Assembly: GCA_947493585.1 (NCBI GenBank)
Contig: CANLRI010000001.1
Span: forward strand, 1,240,001-1,304,000
DNA from: an uncultured Planococcus sp.
GTDB taxonomy: Bacteria; Bacillota; Bacilli; Bacillales_A; Planococcaceae
DNA length: 64,000 nucleotides
Direction of reading: 5' to 3'
How positions within the stretch are numbered: position 1 is the first letter of the stretch; every line of letters starts with the position of its first letter. The notes beneath the pieces are model-generated. The model saw only the letters and a list, made by a program, of their open reading frames with translations, searched no databases and was not told where the DNA came from. Below, one piece after another: positions 15,378 through 25,814 of this stretch. A program made the translations under genes and the position numbers.

Positions 15378-16949
15378 TCATTGTTCCGTCAATAGCGGCA
15401 AAGTAACGATGACACAAGCACCTTTTTCTTCCGTGCTGTCGATCGTCAAGCTGCCTCCATGTTCTTGAGTGATTTTCTGGGAAATCAATAAGCCGAGGCC
15501 AGTACCCGTTGCTTTTGTCGTGTAGAACGGTTCGAATACTCGTTCCGCCAGTTGAGGCGGAATGCCGGGGCCATCGTCTTTAAAATGGATCTTTAGCTTG
15601 TCCGCGTCGCGAACAGCGGTTATTTTCAAAGTGCCGCCGTCTTCCATCGCTTCAATTGCGTTCTTCAATAGGTTAATGAACACTTGCTTTAAGTGATGCT
15701 CTTCACCTTCCGCCAAAAATGGGCCAGACACGTCTGCTTTAGCCGAAATATCATGGAGCACGAATTCCGGGCCGAACAGGAAAATGCATTCGTCGAGAAT
15801 CTTCCCGATATCGAGTCGTTTTTTTTGAGGCGCTTGCGGTTTTGCAAGGATTAAAAATTCGCTGATGATCAAATTGATGCGGTCGAGTTCTGATTGCATC
15901 AAAGACGTATAGCTCGGGTAACGGTGGTTCGGGTCATTATGCATCATTTGGACGAAGCCGGAAATGACCGTCATCGGATTGCGGATTTCATGTGCCACAC
16001 CAGCGGCAATTTCACCCGCCATTTTCAGTTTTTCCGTTTGCAAAAGCATCCGCTCGGTTTCTTTGCGGTAGCTGATATCACGGGAAATGACCGATGTCGC
16101 GATGACCTGCCCTTGTGAATCGAAAATCGGTGACAGCGTAATTTGCGCCGGAAAACGTGTGCCGTCATTTTTGATGTCTTCCGTTTCGAGTGTGAAACTT
16201 TCGCCTTGCCGGACTTGTTGGGCACGCAATTCCGCGGCTTTTGCATGTTCCGGTGGATACAGCGCAAGCACTTTCCCAAGGCATTCTTCTGCCGTCCAGC
16301 CGTATAACTTCACAAAAGCGGGATTGATCGCAATAATGCGCCCTTCGAAATCAAATACAGCGATCGCATCTTTGGCTGCTTGGAAAAACAAATCGAGATA
16401 GCCTTCTTTTGAAGTGAGCGCTTTTTCCATTGATGCATTGCGCAATTCCAGTTGCCGCCAATAATTGCTGAAATAAAAGCTATGTAAAATTGTCAATAAC
16501 ATTACCAGGCTGAAAAACATCACCATCGATACATGAATATACTCCAATGAACCACTTGTTTGAAAGCGCCCGAAGACAAATGTCAAAAGCGCCACTTCGA
16601 TAATGGTCAAGAGCGACAACGCAATAATGGACCGGGTATCGTTATAAAGAGAAGCCGCAACAATCGGGATGATGAAGTAAATGACCGTGACAAACGACAG
16701 CGATTCGAATTGCAGAATAACAATATAGACATTTAACGCAAACAATATGGCAAAACGCAACCGTGAAGGGGGCAATTTCGTATATAGTAGAGTGAATAGC
16801 ACTGAGTAGGCAAGCATGCCGAAGATTGGCGCTATGATGGAAGCGTTGAAGTCGACAAAAAAATTCAGCACCAAATGGGCGAGGCTGCCAAAGCCGAACA
16901 GATGGATAAATAATTGATTGCGCTTAAGGGTTGTCAGTGAGCGTTCCAT
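15378..16949 (-). CDS. PAS-domain sensor histidine kinase (Kin family-like)
   Basis: A 523-residue kinase. The first 165 residues contain about five or six hydrophobic helices (for example IIAPIFGMLAYSVLFTLLY, FVTVIYFIIPIVAASLY). A PAS domain is at about 182-295 (AIAVFDFEGRIIAINPAF, GWTAEECLGK). HisKA has His320 in AHEIRNPMTVISGFVQMM, which resembles the sporulation-type kinases KinA-E. The ATPase domain has LLKNAIEAM, DDGPGIPP and TGTGLGLLIS. It would autophosphorylate on an internal or membrane cue and feed either Spo0F/Spo0A or another regulator. No partner regulator is adjacent, so it is an orphan; the route of phosphate is not visible here. Confidence 0.88.
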   Translation of the reverse strand: MERSLTTLKRNQLFIHLFGFGSLAHLVLNFFVDFNASIIAPIFGMLAYSVLFTLLYTKLPPSRLRFAILFALNVYIVILQFESLSFVTVIYFIIPIVAASLYNDTRSIIALSLLTIIEVALLTFVFGRFQTSGSLEYIHVSMVMFFSLVMLLTILHSFYFSNYWRQLELRNASMEKALTSKEGYLDLFFQAAKDAIAVFDFEGRIIAINPAFVKLYGWTAEECLGKVLALYPPEHAKAAELRAQQVRQGESFTLETEDIKNDGTRFPAQITLSPIFDSQGQVIATSVISRDISYRKETERMLLQTEKLKMAGEIAAGVAHEIRNPMTVISGFVQMMHNDPNHRYPSYTSLMQSELDRINLIISEFLILAKPQAPQKKRLDIGKILDECIFLFGPEFVLHDISAKADVSGPFLAEGEEHHLKQVFINLLKNAIEAMEDGGTLKITAVRDADKLKIHFKDDGPGIPPQLAERVFEPFYTTKATGTGLGLLISQKITQEHGGSLTIDSTEEKGACVIVTLPLLTEQ

Positions 16950-17052
16950 AATTGCACCTCATCATGCTAAGAGTCTTATTCATCTTACTATAGTCGGGAC
17001 TGTGCGAAAATGGCAGTTTTTGATATGATTAAAAAATCAGGGAGTGATTAGA

Positions 17053-18102
17053 TTGGCTTTTAACTGGAAAGAACAAGAAACGATCAGCACGCTGGAGAAA
17101 CTGGTGAACATTCCGAGTCCTTCCGGCTACACGATGCAAGTAATGGACTTTGTCACGAAATTTTTTGATCAGGAAACCATTCCATACATAATCAGCAATA
17201 AAGGCGGCGTCATCGCCACGATCAAAGGGCAAGACGACAAGCGCCACCGCTTGCTTACGGCACATGTCGATACGCTCGGCGCAATGGTGAAGGAAATCAA
17301 ACCATCTGGGCGCTTGAAGCTATCCCTTGTTGGTGGATTTAAATTCAATGCCATCGAAGGCGAGAATTGCCTGATCCACACAGCCAGTGGTGAAACCATC
17401 ACCGGCACGATCCTGCTTCATCAGACGACAGTCCATGTATACCGCGATTCTGGAACAGCGGAGCGTTCAGCTGACAATATGGAAGTGCGCTTGGACATCA
17501 AATGCAATTCTGCAGATGAGGTCCGTAAGCAGGGGATCGAAGTGGGCGATTTTGTTTCATTCGACCCGCGCTTCACGAAAACGGAAAGCGGATTTATCAA
17601 ATCGCGCCACTTGGATGACAAAGCGAGCACAGCATTATTGCTCGAACTGGCAAAGCAAGCAGCAAGCGGTGAACCCTTGCCTCAGACGACCCATTTCTAC
17701 ATCTCCAATAACGAAGAAATCGGCTATGGCGGCAATTCCAATATTCCGGTTGAGACAGAAGAATACATTGCTGTCGATATGGGAGCAATCGGAGACGGAC
17801 AGGCTTCAGATGAATTCACGGTCTCGATTTGTGCAAAAGATTCAAGTGGACCATATCATTACGGGTTGACCCGCCACTTGATCGCATTGGCGAAAGAACA
17901 GGACATCGATTACAAAGTGGATATTTATCCGTATTATGGATCCGATGCTTCTGCAGCAATCGGAGCGGGCGCAGATGTGAAACACGCCTTGTTCGGTCCT
18001 GGAATCGAAGCGTCACATGCGTATGAGCGAACGCATACCGACTCACTAAAAGCGACGGCAGCGCTTCTTCATGCATATATCAATTCACCGCTCGGGTCAT
18101 AA
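17053..18102 (+). CDS. M42-family metallo-aminopeptidase
   Basis: A 349-residue dinuclear-metal aminopeptidase of the glutamyl aminopeptidase/cellulase-M type (compare B. subtilis YtoP/YsdC/YhfE). Metal and catalytic positions are visible: TAHVDTLG (His, Asp), KSRHLDDKAST (Asp bridging), NNEEIGYGG (catalytic Glu and metal Glu), AVDMGAIG (Asp) and ASHAYERTH (His). PSPSGY lies near the N-terminus. It releases N-terminal residues from peptides in the cytoplasm. TTG 17053 is favoured by GGGAG about 9 bases upstream; a GTG at 17044 would overlap this SD. murE starts 17 bases after its stop behind a good SD, so the pair is probably co-transcribed. Confidence 0.88.
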   Translation: MAFNWKEQETISTLEKLVNIPSPSGYTMQVMDFVTKFFDQETIPYIISNKGGVIATIKGQDDKRHRLLTAHVDTLGAMVKEIKPSGRLKLSLVGGFKFNAIEGENCLIHTASGETITGTILLHQTTVHVYRDSGTAERSADNMEVRLDIKCNSADEVRKQGIEVGDFVSFDPRFTKTESGFIKSRHLDDKASTALLLELAKQAASGEPLPQTTHFYISNNEEIGYGGNSNIPVETEEYIAVDMGAIGDGQASDEFTVSICAKDSSGPYHYGLTRHLIALAKEQDIDYKVDIYPYYGSDASAAIGAGADVKHALFGPGIEASHAYERTHTDSLKATAALLHAYINSPLGS

Positions 18103-18119
18103 TACTAGGAGGATTTTAG

Positions 18120-19583
18120 ATGGACAGCAAGCAACTATTTTTAAATATTCCAATTTCATCTATAAAAGGAGAATTACCGCAATCCGTTTCCCATATAACT
18201 ATGGATTCCCGGGAAATTATCGAAGGCTCTCTTTTTGTTTGCATCAAAGGTTACACTGTCGACGGACATGATTTCGCCGAACAAGCCGTGAAGCAAGGCG
18301 CCGCGGTTATTTTGGCGGAAAAACCGCTGGCTATAGAAGGGGCCGCTGTCGTTACGGTAGCCGATACAAGCCGTGTGCTCGGCTTATTGGCGGCGCGTTT
18401 TTATGGGCACCCTTCCAAAAAGCTGAATATGATCGGCGTGACGGGGACAAATGGCAAGACAAGCGTTGCGGGCATGCTGCACGCGATGCTTATGGAGCTC
18501 GGGAAAACATCGGCTTTAACCGGAACAATCGGGTTTAATTTAAATGGGGAATTGCATCCATCGGCAAATACGACGAGCGATGCACTGACAACCCAGCAAA
18601 TGATCAGCCGTGCGTTAGAGGCGAATAGTTCCCATATGACGATGGAAGTTTCGTCCCATGGGCTTGTATTGGGCCGCTTGGCTGGTGTTGAATTCGATAC
18701 GGCAATTTTCACGAACTTGACGCATGACCATCTGGATTTCCACGGGACGATGGAAGAATACGGCCACGCCAAAGGGCTGCTGTTCTCCCAGCTTGGCCAA
18801 GATTTGACGCAGAACAAACGGGCGGTGCTGAATGCCGATGATGAGTGGTCCAAGAAATTTGCGGCCATGACGCCTTTTCCCGTCTATACTTACGGCTTGG
18901 AAAATGAAGCGATGTTCCGTGCTGCCGATATCCGGCTGGAAGCAAAAGGGACGTCCTTTACATTACTGTGCCCCGAGGGTGAATTTCCGGTTGAGATGAA
19001 ATTACTTGGCCATTTCAATGTCTATAACGCACTGGCGGCTATTGCTGCATTGTCTGCAGAAGGCTATCCGATTGAGCAGGTCATCGCCGCACTCGAAGCC
19101 ATTTCGCCTGTCGAAGGCCGCATGCAAAAAGCGGAAATCGATGCCCCGGTATCTGTCTTCATCGATTATGCCCATACACCGGATGCGATTGAGAAAGCCA
19201 TTGCCGCTGTTGAGGATTTCAAGACCGGCCGCCTTATCTTCTTAGTCGGCACAGGTGGCAACCGCGACAAGACGAAGCGGCCGATCATGGCAGAAAAAGC
19301 ATCGGTCGCAGATTACGTCGTGTTGACGACAGACGATCCGCGCTATGAACCTTATGACAGCATTTTAAATGACTTGGCAGCGGGCATGCAGCATGACCAA
19401 TATGCGTGCATCGGCGACCGTGAACAAGCGGTGCGCCACGCAGTGCAGCAAGCAGAAGCGGGCGATATCATCATTCTGGCCGGTAAAGGGCATGAAGATT
19501 ACCAAATTATCGAAAATACGAAATATCCACATAGCGACAAGGAAATTGCAGAAAACGAAGCCCAGCTTAAATTCGGATCATAA
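18120..19583 (+). CDS. murE: UDP-N-acetylmuramoyl-tripeptide synthetase MurE
   Basis: A 487-residue Mur ligase. The N-terminal UDP-binding domain contains DSREIIEGSLFVCIKG. The central ATPase domain has GVTGTNGKTSVAGML, TTSDALTTQ (substrate loop), MEVSSHGL and HDHLDFHG. The C-terminal domain has VEGRMQ, DYAHTPDAI, GTGGNRDKTKRP and the specificity motif D405-D406-P407-R408, then GKGHEDYQ. It adds the third amino acid to the peptidoglycan stem. The family motif for meso-diaminopimelate is DNPR; DDPR is a variant, so the amino acid (DAP or Lys) is not settled from sequence. SD TAGGAGGA precedes ATG. It is away from the usual division/wall cluster, next to an M42 peptidase. Confidence 0.93.
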   Translation: MDSKQLFLNIPISSIKGELPQSVSHITMDSREIIEGSLFVCIKGYTVDGHDFAEQAVKQGAAVILAEKPLAIEGAAVVTVADTSRVLGLLAARFYGHPSKKLNMIGVTGTNGKTSVAGMLHAMLMELGKTSALTGTIGFNLNGELHPSANTTSDALTTQQMISRALEANSSHMTMEVSSHGLVLGRLAGVEFDTAIFTNLTHDHLDFHGTMEEYGHAKGLLFSQLGQDLTQNKRAVLNADDEWSKKFAAMTPFPVYTYGLENEAMFRAADIRLEAKGTSFTLLCPEGEFPVEMKLLGHFNVYNALAAIAALSAEGYPIEQVIAALEAISPVEGRMQKAEIDAPVSVFIDYAHTPDAIEKAIAAVEDFKTGRLIFLVGTGGNRDKTKRPIMAEKASVADYVVLTTDDPRYEPYDSILNDLAAGMQHDQYACIGDREQAVRHAVQQAEAGDIIILAGKGHEDYQIIENTKYPHSDKEIAENEAQLKFGS

Positions 19584-19587
19584 ATGG

Positions 19588-19626
19588 AACGGAGAAAAAT
19601 CGAAGTATTTTTCTCCGTTCATTTTT
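19588..19626 (+). terminator. Terminator after murE
   Basis: AACGGAGAAAAAT / ATTTTTCTCCGTT stem with a short loop, followed by CATTTTT. Confidence 0.75.
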
Positions 19627-19728
19627 GCGTTTTTGATGGCGCCGCTTTCCGCGGCTTCAGGCGATAGTTCTTGTTTTTTGCACGTCCCTTCTCTAAGATA
19701 GAGAGAGGAAATTAAAGGAGCGTATACA

Positions 19729-21297
19729 ATGTCAGACCAATTACAACAAGCAATTGAAAGTAGAAGAACCTTCGCAATTATCTCTCACCCGGATGCCGGG
19801 AAAACGACCTTAACCGAGAAACTCTTGCTGTTCGGCGGCGCAATCCGCGATGCCGGGACAGTAAAAGGGAAAAAGACCGGTAAGTTCGCCACTTCCGACT
19901 GGATGGAGATCGAAAAGCAGCGCGGCATTTCCGTCACATCGTCCGTTATGCAATTCGATTATTCTGGGCACCGCGTCAATATCCTCGATACCCCTGGGCA
20001 CCAAGATTTCAGTGAAGACACGTACCGCACGCTGATGGCGGTCGACAGTGCCGTCATGATCATCGATGTCGCCAAAGGGATCGAAGCACAGACCGTGAAA
20101 TTATTCAAAGTCTGTAAAATGCGCGGCATTCCTATCTTTACGTTCATCAACAAAATGGACCGTCAAGGAAAAGAGCCGCTTGAGTTGATGGAAGAGTTGG
20201 AAGAAGTGCTCGGCATCCAGTCCTACGCAATGAACTGGCCAATCGGCATGGGGAAAGAATTCATGGGAATTTACGATCGCTACAATAAGCGTATCGAACC
20301 ATTCCGCTCTGAAGGCGGACGTTTCATGGAACTTGATGAAAACGGGCACCTTGCCGGTGAACATGAAATGACAAAAACTTCTTATTATACACAAGCACTT
20401 GAAGATATCGAGTTATTGGAAGAAGCAGGAAACGACTTTTCCATTGACCGTGTGAAAAAAGGGGAATTGACGCCGGTCTTCTTCGGATCCGCACTGGCCA
20501 ATTTCGGAGTGGAAACTTTCCTGGAGACTTACCTGCAATTTGCGCCGCAGCCGCAGCCTCGCTTGACGACAGAAGAAGATATCGTGGACCCGGTAGAAAC
20601 GCCGTTTTCCGGATTTGTCTTCAAGATCCAAGCCAATATGAACCCGGCGCACCGCGACCGCATCGCTTTCGTCCGGATTGTCTCAGGTAAATTCGACCGG
20701 GGCATGAACGTCACCTTGTCTAGAACCGGTAAATCGTTCAAGCTGTCCCAAACAACGCAATTTTTGGCGGATGACCGGGAAATGGTCTCAGAAGCTGTCG
20801 CCGGCGATATTATCGGCCTGCACGATGTCGGGAATTACCAGATTGGCGATACCATCACAAGTGGTAAGAAGTTCGAATTCGAAGCCTTGCCTCAATTCAC
20901 CCCGGAGTTGTTCATGAAAGTGACGGCGAAAAACGTCATGAAGCAAAAGCATTTCCATAAAGGAATTCTGCAGCTCGTACAAGAAGGCGCGATCCAGTAT
21001 TACAAAACACTGCACCTCGAAGAAGTCATTCTCGGTGCAGTCGGACAACTTCAGTTTGAAGTGTTCGAGCATCGCATGAAAAACGAATACAATGTTGATG
21101 TAAGAATGGAGCCAGTCGGTACTAAGATTGCGCGCTGGATCGAAAACGAAGAAGACGTGAAAGAGTCGATGTCAAGCGGCCGCTCGATGCTGGTCAAAGA
21201 CCGTTACGACAATTTGGTATTCTTGTTCGAAAATGATTTTGCAACGCGTTGGTTCCAGGATAAGAACCCTGAAATACGCCTGTACAGCTTGCTTTAA
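19729..21297 (+). CDS. prfC: Peptide chain release factor 3
   Basis: A 522-residue translational GTPase. G1 is [15 protein letters not shown], switch I lies near [14 protein letters not shown]3 is [14 protein letters not shown], and G4 is FINKMDR. The EF-Tu-like domain II follows ([22 protein letters not shown]) with the RF3-specific C-terminal part ([16 protein letters not shown]). RF3 recycles RF1/RF2 from ribosomes after termination and contributes to quality control. SD AAAGGAG precedes ATG 19729. It is missing from B. subtilis but common in Planococcaceae and staphylococci (recalled knowledge), which supports the taxonomic reading. Own terminator downstream. Confidence 0.96.
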   Translation: MSDQLQQAIESRRTFAIISHPDAGKTTLTEKLLLFGGAIRDAGTVKGKKTGKFATSDWMEIEKQRGISVTSSVMQFDYSGHRVNILDTPGHQDFSEDTYRTLMAVDSAVMIIDVAKGIEAQTVKLFKVCKMRGIPIFTFINKMDRQGKEPLELMEELEEVLGIQSYAMNWPIGMGKEFMGIYDRYNKRIEPFRSEGGRFMELDENGHLAGEHEMTKTSYYTQALEDIELLEEAGNDFSIDRVKKGELTPVFFGSALANFGVETFLETYLQFAPQPQPRLTTEEDIVDPVETPFSGFVFKIQANMNPAHRDRIAFVRIVSGKFDRGMNVTLSRTGKSFKLSQTTQFLADDREMVSEAVAGDIIGLHDVGNYQIGDTITSGKKFEFEALPQFTPELFMKVTAKNVMKQKHFHKGILQLVQEGAIQYYKTLHLEEVILGAVGQLQFEVFEHRMKNEYNVDVRMEPVGTKIARWIENEEDVKESMSSGRSMLVKDRYDNLVFLFENDFATRWFQDKNPEIRLYSLL

Positions 21298-21311
21298 TAA
21301 GCGGAATCTTC

Positions 21312-21343
21312 AACAGCTTGCCTTTTACGGCAGGCTGTTTTTT
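21312..21343 (+). terminator. Terminator after prfC
   Basis: AACAGCTTGCC / GGCAGGCTGTT hairpin (imperfect by one wobble), TTTTAC loop, then a run of T. Confidence 0.85.
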
Positions 21344-21428
21344 CGTTTAACGAATAACTTGCCGAGATTCTCATGCTTTCCATGGAACAGGAAAAACATG
21401 GCGTTCTTGTGAACACACGGCCTCAAGT

Positions 21429-21457
21429 TTGCGGTATAAGGTATTTTTTCTTATGAT
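21429..21457 (+). promoter_or_regulatory. Promoter of the RND transporter gene
   Basis: TTGCGG (21429-21434), 17-base spacer, TATGAT (21452-21457), 32 bases before the start codon. Confidence 0.65.
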
Positions 21458-21489
21458 AAAGGGACCAGGCATAGAGAGGGATTGAACTG

Positions 21490-24400
21490 ATGAAATTAAG
21501 CGATTTTTCTATCAAACGACCAGTACTGACCATCGTCACGATGCTGTTGGTCATCATTTTAGGGGCAGTGTCATTTCTCCGCATTCCTGTCACTTTGATA
21601 CCAGAATTGAATCCGCCAATTGGCGTTGTAGTCACGAACTACCCAGGGGCTAGTCCTACAGAAGTGAACGAAAAAGTGACAAAACCGTTAGAAGAGAGCT
21701 TGGCGACATTGCCTGGAATCGAATCAATCCAGTCGAATAGCCAGGAAGGATCCAATTTCATCTTACTGGAATTCGGATGGGACACGGATATCGATGATGT
21801 CCAGGCGGAAGTTACGCAGCGAATCGACCAGACGCCGATTCCTGACGACTCGAACGATCCTCGTTTTTTGAAGTTCGACCCTTCCCAATTTCCGATCATT
21901 CAATTGTCCTTGCGAGCGACTGATGCACAGCAGGATGTGCGGGTCGTCGCAGAAGAATTGGAAACACAGCTGCGACAGACGGATGGCGTGGCAAGCGTAA
22001 ATGTTTCTGGCTCGTTGATTGAAGACATTTCGATCAAGCTGGATCCGTCAGAATTGGAAGAACGCGGCTTGCAGCAGGCGGATATTGTCCAGCTGATTCA
22101 AGCGAACAATATTTCCTTGCCAGGCGACCCGATTGAAACAGAAGACGGCCGCAATTTAACGACGCGCATCGTCAGCACTTTGGAAAGTGTGGAAGATATT
22201 GAAGATCTCATCGTGACAGTCGACCCGATGTCCGGAGACAATGTCACTGTGTCAGACGTCGCTGAAGTGGCGGTGACAGAACGTGAGACCAATAGCGAAA
22301 CCCGTGCCAATGAAGAACCTGCCGTTTTGCTGTCGGTGCTTCAGGAGTCTGGAGGCAATACAGCAGACGTCTCAACTGCCTTCCAGGAGCGCCTCGATGA
22401 ATTGCTTGCCGAAGAACGCTTTTCGTCGGTAGAGGCGGATATTCTATTCGACCAAGGGGATTACGTGAAACTCGCCATCAATAATATTGGGCAGACGTTA
22501 ATTCTTGGTGGTATTTTTGCAATGCTCGTGTTGTTCTTCTTCCTTCGCGGGATCAAGAGTCCGATCATCATCGGTGTTGCGATTCCTTATTCGGTCATCG
22601 TAACCTTCGTATTGATGTTCTTTGCCGATTTCGCTTTGAATATCTTAACGCTCGGTGCCTTGGCGCTTGGTATAGGGATGCTTGTCGATAATGCCATTGT
22701 CGTCATCGAAAACATCGAACGGCATTTGGCGATGGGCAAAAAACCGAAACAGGCAGCATCCGACGGTTCACGTGAAGTGGCTGGTGCGATCACCGCTTCG
22801 ACATTAACGACCATTGCCGTATTCGTGCCGGTCATTTTCATCTCGGGCTTGATCGGGGAAATTTTCTTTGAATTTGCGTTGACGATTTCGTTCAGCTTGA
22901 TCGCCTCGCTTGCCGTCGCCTTGACTGTCATCCCGATGATGGCTTCAAGGATGCTCGGCCAAAAAGACGGTGTTCCAAAACCAGTGAAGCCGGATTCTAA
23001 AGGTGTTCAGCGGTTTGAAAAGAGTGTGTTATGGGCGCTGCGCCATCGCATTTTAGTGCTTGTGACAGCACTTGTATTTCTCGGAATCGGCGCGTTTGGT
23101 GTTTCCCAAGTAGGCACCGAGTTCTTGCCGGCGACGGATGAAGGCTTTGTCAGCGTGACTGTCGAACTCGAAAACGGTTCTTCGACGTCTGCGACCAATG
23201 AAGTGGTCCGAAGCATCGAAGAAGAGCTCAAGGCTGAAGAAGACGTTGATGTGTATGTTAGCTTGATCGGTACGACTCAACAAGGACAGGCACAAGGCAA
23301 CGCAGAATCCAATACGGCAGAAATTTACGTGAAATTATTGCCGCTGGATGAACGCGATCGATCGGTTTTCGAATTCGTGGATGACGTACAGCCGCAAGTA
23401 CTGGAGAAAATCGGCGACGATGCACTCGTCAGCTTTAACCTTCAGACGGCTGCTGGTTCTACACCGAATACATTAAGCTTTACCGTAACGGACACTGATA
23501 AACAACGTCTCGATGAAGCGGTAGCAGCAATCGATGAAGAATTGTCGAATCTGTCGAATGTAATTGAATTGACAAACGACCGCCAGGAGACAATCGATGA
23601 AATTCAGATGACGATCGACCGGGAAGCGGCGACTGAAAATAATCTAGCGCCGGCACAAATCGCCCAAACGGTCAATAATATTACGCGCGGTGTACTCGCC
23701 ACGCAAGTCATCGATGAACAAGATGAAGTGCTCAGCGTATTCGTCTCCTTCGACGAGGAACAGCGCAATAGTGTTGAAAGCTTGCGCGAATTGACGCTAC
23801 GTACGCCGTCCGGTGCATTTGTCGAGCTGCAGGAACTGGCAGACATCGAAGTCGCACAAGGGCCAGTTTCAATTAGCCGCGTAGACCAGGCGGAAAGTGT
23901 ATCCTTTACGCTGCAATACCCATCTGACCAAACTCTAGGCGATATGTCGACATCCGTCGACACGGCCATAGCGGATCTTGATCTGTCAGAACAGACAGCA
24001 ATTTCGTTCGGAGGAGATCGAGAGCTATTTGAAGATGCAATCGACGATATGTTACTAGCGGTCGTCTTGGCGATTGTTCTCGTCTACATCGTCATGGCTG
24101 CACAGTTTGAATCATTCAAATACCCGCTTGTCATCATGTTCACAGTGCCATTGATGGTCATCGGGGTCTCAATCGCTTTATTTGTAACACAAACACCGAT
24201 CAGTATTACCGCTGTCATCGGCGTGCTGGTGCTCGTCGGGATTGTCGTCAATAACGGGATTGTGCTCGTCGATTACATCAATCAGCGCAAAGAGGACGGA
24301 ATGGGCTCGTTTGATGCGATCGTAACGGCAGTACATGACCGAAGAAGACCAATCCTCATGACGGCTTTGACGACGATTCTTGGCCTCTTGCCATTAGCCA

Positions 24401-24576
24401 TTGGCATCGGAGAAGGCACAGAAATCAACCAGCCGATGGGAATTGCCGTTATCGGTGGTCTAATCAGTTCAACTTTCTTGTCACTATATGTCGTGCCAGT
24501 CGTCTACAGTTTATTTGACCGGGAAACACGGTTCATGAACAGCAAGAAGAGAAAACAAGCAAAAATCGAGGAATAA
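21490..24576 (+). CDS. swrC: RND-family efflux transporter (SwrC/YerP-like)
   Basis: A 1028-residue AcrB/HAE1-type transporter. It has the expected two-fold repeat: a short N-terminal helix (PVLTIVTMLLVIILGAVSF), a large porter domain, then helices such as LILGGIFAMLVLFFFL and TLGALALGIGMLVDNAIVV with the proton-relay Asp-Asn (family pattern GxLVDxAIVV); the second half repeats this with VGIVVNNGIVLVDYINQRKEDG, NNG in place of the acidic pair. In B. subtilis the homologue SwrC exports surfactin-type lipopeptides and supports swarming. It acts without a visible adaptor or outer membrane channel, as expected in a Gram-positive. Substrate is inferred only by homology. Confidence 0.9.
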   Translation: MKLSDFSIKRPVLTIVTMLLVIILGAVSFLRIPVTLIPELNPPIGVVVTNYPGASPTEVNEKVTKPLEESLATLPGIESIQSNSQEGSNFILLEFGWDTDIDDVQAEVTQRIDQTPIPDDSNDPRFLKFDPSQFPIIQLSLRATDAQQDVRVVAEELETQLRQTDGVASVNVSGSLIEDISIKLDPSELEERGLQQADIVQLIQANNISLPGDPIETEDGRNLTTRIVSTLESVEDIEDLIVTVDPMSGDNVTVSDVAEVAVTERETNSETRANEEPAVLLSVLQESGGNTADVSTAFQERLDELLAEERFSSVEADILFDQGDYVKLAINNIGQTLILGGIFAMLVLFFFLRGIKSPIIIGVAIPYSVIVTFVLMFFADFALNILTLGALALGIGMLVDNAIVVIENIERHLAMGKKPKQAASDGSREVAGAITASTLTTIAVFVPVIFISGLIGEIFFEFALTISFSLIASLAVALTVIPMMASRMLGQKDGVPKPVKPDSKGVQRFEKSVLWALRHRILVLVTALVFLGIGAFGVSQVGTEFLPATDEGFVSVTVELENGSSTSATNEVVRSIEEELKAEEDVDVYVSLIGTTQQGQAQGNAESNTAEIYVKLLPLDERDRSVFEFVDDVQPQVLEKIGDDALVSFNLQTAAGSTPNTLSFTVTDTDKQRLDEAVAAIDEELSNLSNVIELTNDRQETIDEIQMTIDREAATENNLAPAQIAQTVNNITRGVLATQVIDEQDEVLSVFVSFDEEQRNSVESLRELTLRTPSGAFVELQELADIEVAQGPVSISRVDQAESVSFTLQYPSDQTLGDMSTSVDTAIADLDLSEQTAISFGGDRELFEDAIDDMLLAVVLAIVLVYIVMAAQFESFKYPLVIMFTVPLMVIGVSIALFVTQTPISITAVIGVLVLVGIVVNNGIVLVDYINQRKEDGMGSFDAIVTAVHDRRRPILMTALTTILGLLPLAIGIGEGTEINQPMGIAVIGGLISSTFLSLYVVPVVYSLFDRETRFMNSKKRKQAKIEE

Positions 24577-24579
24577 CCA

Positions 24580-24613
24580 ATCCTGTGCAGATCATTCTGC
24601 ACAGGATTTTTTT
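24580..24613 (+). terminator. Terminator after the RND gene
   Basis: ATCCTGTGCAG / CTGCACAGGAT hairpin followed by seven T. Confidence 0.9.
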
Positions 24614-24676
24614 ACATAATTCTATGGGCGAGGCTATCCATTATTTAGTAAAATACAGAAAAGGGGGAGTGAGTGG

Positions 24677-25756
24677 ATGAAGAGGATGGTGTTTACCGGG
24701 TTTCCCGGATTTATTGCAACACGATTGATGGAAACGTGTGCCAAAAAAGGTTGGGGACTGGCGGCAATTGTTCTGCCCAGTGAAATGGAAAAAGCGCAAA
24801 AGCAGGCAATCCGTATCGAGGAACAGATAGGCTGTGGGCCGATCCGTCTATTGCCGGGAGATATTACTGTAGAGGGATTGAATCTTTCAAGTGAAGACCG
24901 GTCCTGGCTAAAAAACCAGCAACTGATCTTTTGGCATTTGGCAGCAATTTACGATTTGGCAGTCCTTAGAGATATTGCGGAAAAAGTCAATATCCTAGGG
25001 ACTCAAAATGTGAATGATTTAGTGAAAACACTCGACAAACTGGAGCGTTATATGTATTTCAGCACGGCATATGTCGCTGGAACACGTGAGGGACTGTTGC
25101 TCGAAAGTGAACTCATCCGTCCGGAATCATTTAAAAACCATTACGAAGAAACCAAATTTGAAGCGGAACTTCTCGTTGAACAATTGAAAAAGGAAGTGCC
25201 GACGACCATCATCCGACCAGGAATTGTCAGGGGTCATTCAGAAAGCGGTGAAACATCTAAATTCGATGGTCCCTATTTCTTTTTGAATATGATTGACCGG
25301 ATGAAGCATTTGCCTGCAATTCCATACATTGGACACTCGAATACAGTCATTAACGTAGTGCCGGTCGATTACATCTTGGATGCTACGGTATATTTGAGTG
25401 AGCTTAAAAAAGCTGAGTCAGCGACAATTCATTTGACCGACCCTAATCCTCATCCTGTAGAGGAAGTATACAGAGCAATGGTTCATGCAATGACAGGGCG
25501 TTATCCAAAAGGCCGGATTCCCAAAAAGCTCGCCGCTTTATCGATGTCGATGCCGGCACTCCGCAAATACCTTGGCGTCGAAGCCGAGACTTTGGATTAT
25601 ATGGACTGGCAAGCCCAATTCGATACGCAAAATGCCCAGTCCTTATTGACAGGTAGCGGCATCCACCCAGCTGACTTTCTGGAAACAATTCCGTCAATGG
25701 TAGCGTTTTACAATGAACATAAGAGAGACCCAAATTACCACGTAACGATTACCTAA
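24677..25756 (+). CDS. Extended SDR / fatty acyl-CoA reductase-like (NAD_binding_4) protein
   Basis: A 359-residue Rossmann protein: VFTGFPGFIA (TGxxGxxA, about 5-14), WHLAAIYDL, YFSTAYVAGT, catalytic-type Tyr-x-x-x-Lys in HYEETKFEAE and TTIIRPGIVRGHS. The pattern is that of the male-sterility/thioester-reductase branch of extended SDRs. It is found alone, without a carrier-protein or adenylation domain, so it is probably a free-standing reductase of an acyl or aldehyde substrate; that substrate is unknown. ATG 24677 has GGGGGAG about 7 bases upstream. It is separated from the next gene by a Mn riboswitch and so is independently regulated. Confidence 0.8.
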   Translation: MKRMVFTGFPGFIATRLMETCAKKGWGLAAIVLPSEMEKAQKQAIRIEEQIGCGPIRLLPGDITVEGLNLSSEDRSWLKNQQLIFWHLAAIYDLAVLRDIAEKVNILGTQNVNDLVKTLDKLERYMYFSTAYVAGTREGLLLESELIRPESFKNHYEETKFEAELLVEQLKKEVPTTIIRPGIVRGHSESGETSKFDGPYFFLNMIDRMKHLPAIPYIGHSNTVINVVPVDYILDATVYLSELKKAESATIHLTDPNPHPVEEVYRAMVHAMTGRYPKGRIPKKLAALSMSMPALRKYLGVEAETLDYMDWQAQFDTQNAQSLLTGSGIHPADFLETIPSMVAFYNEHKRDPNYHVTIT

Positions 25757-25814
25757 ATGTTTACACTTCGAACACAAGTGCTATAATACATCTACAGACC
25801 AATAATACAAACTC

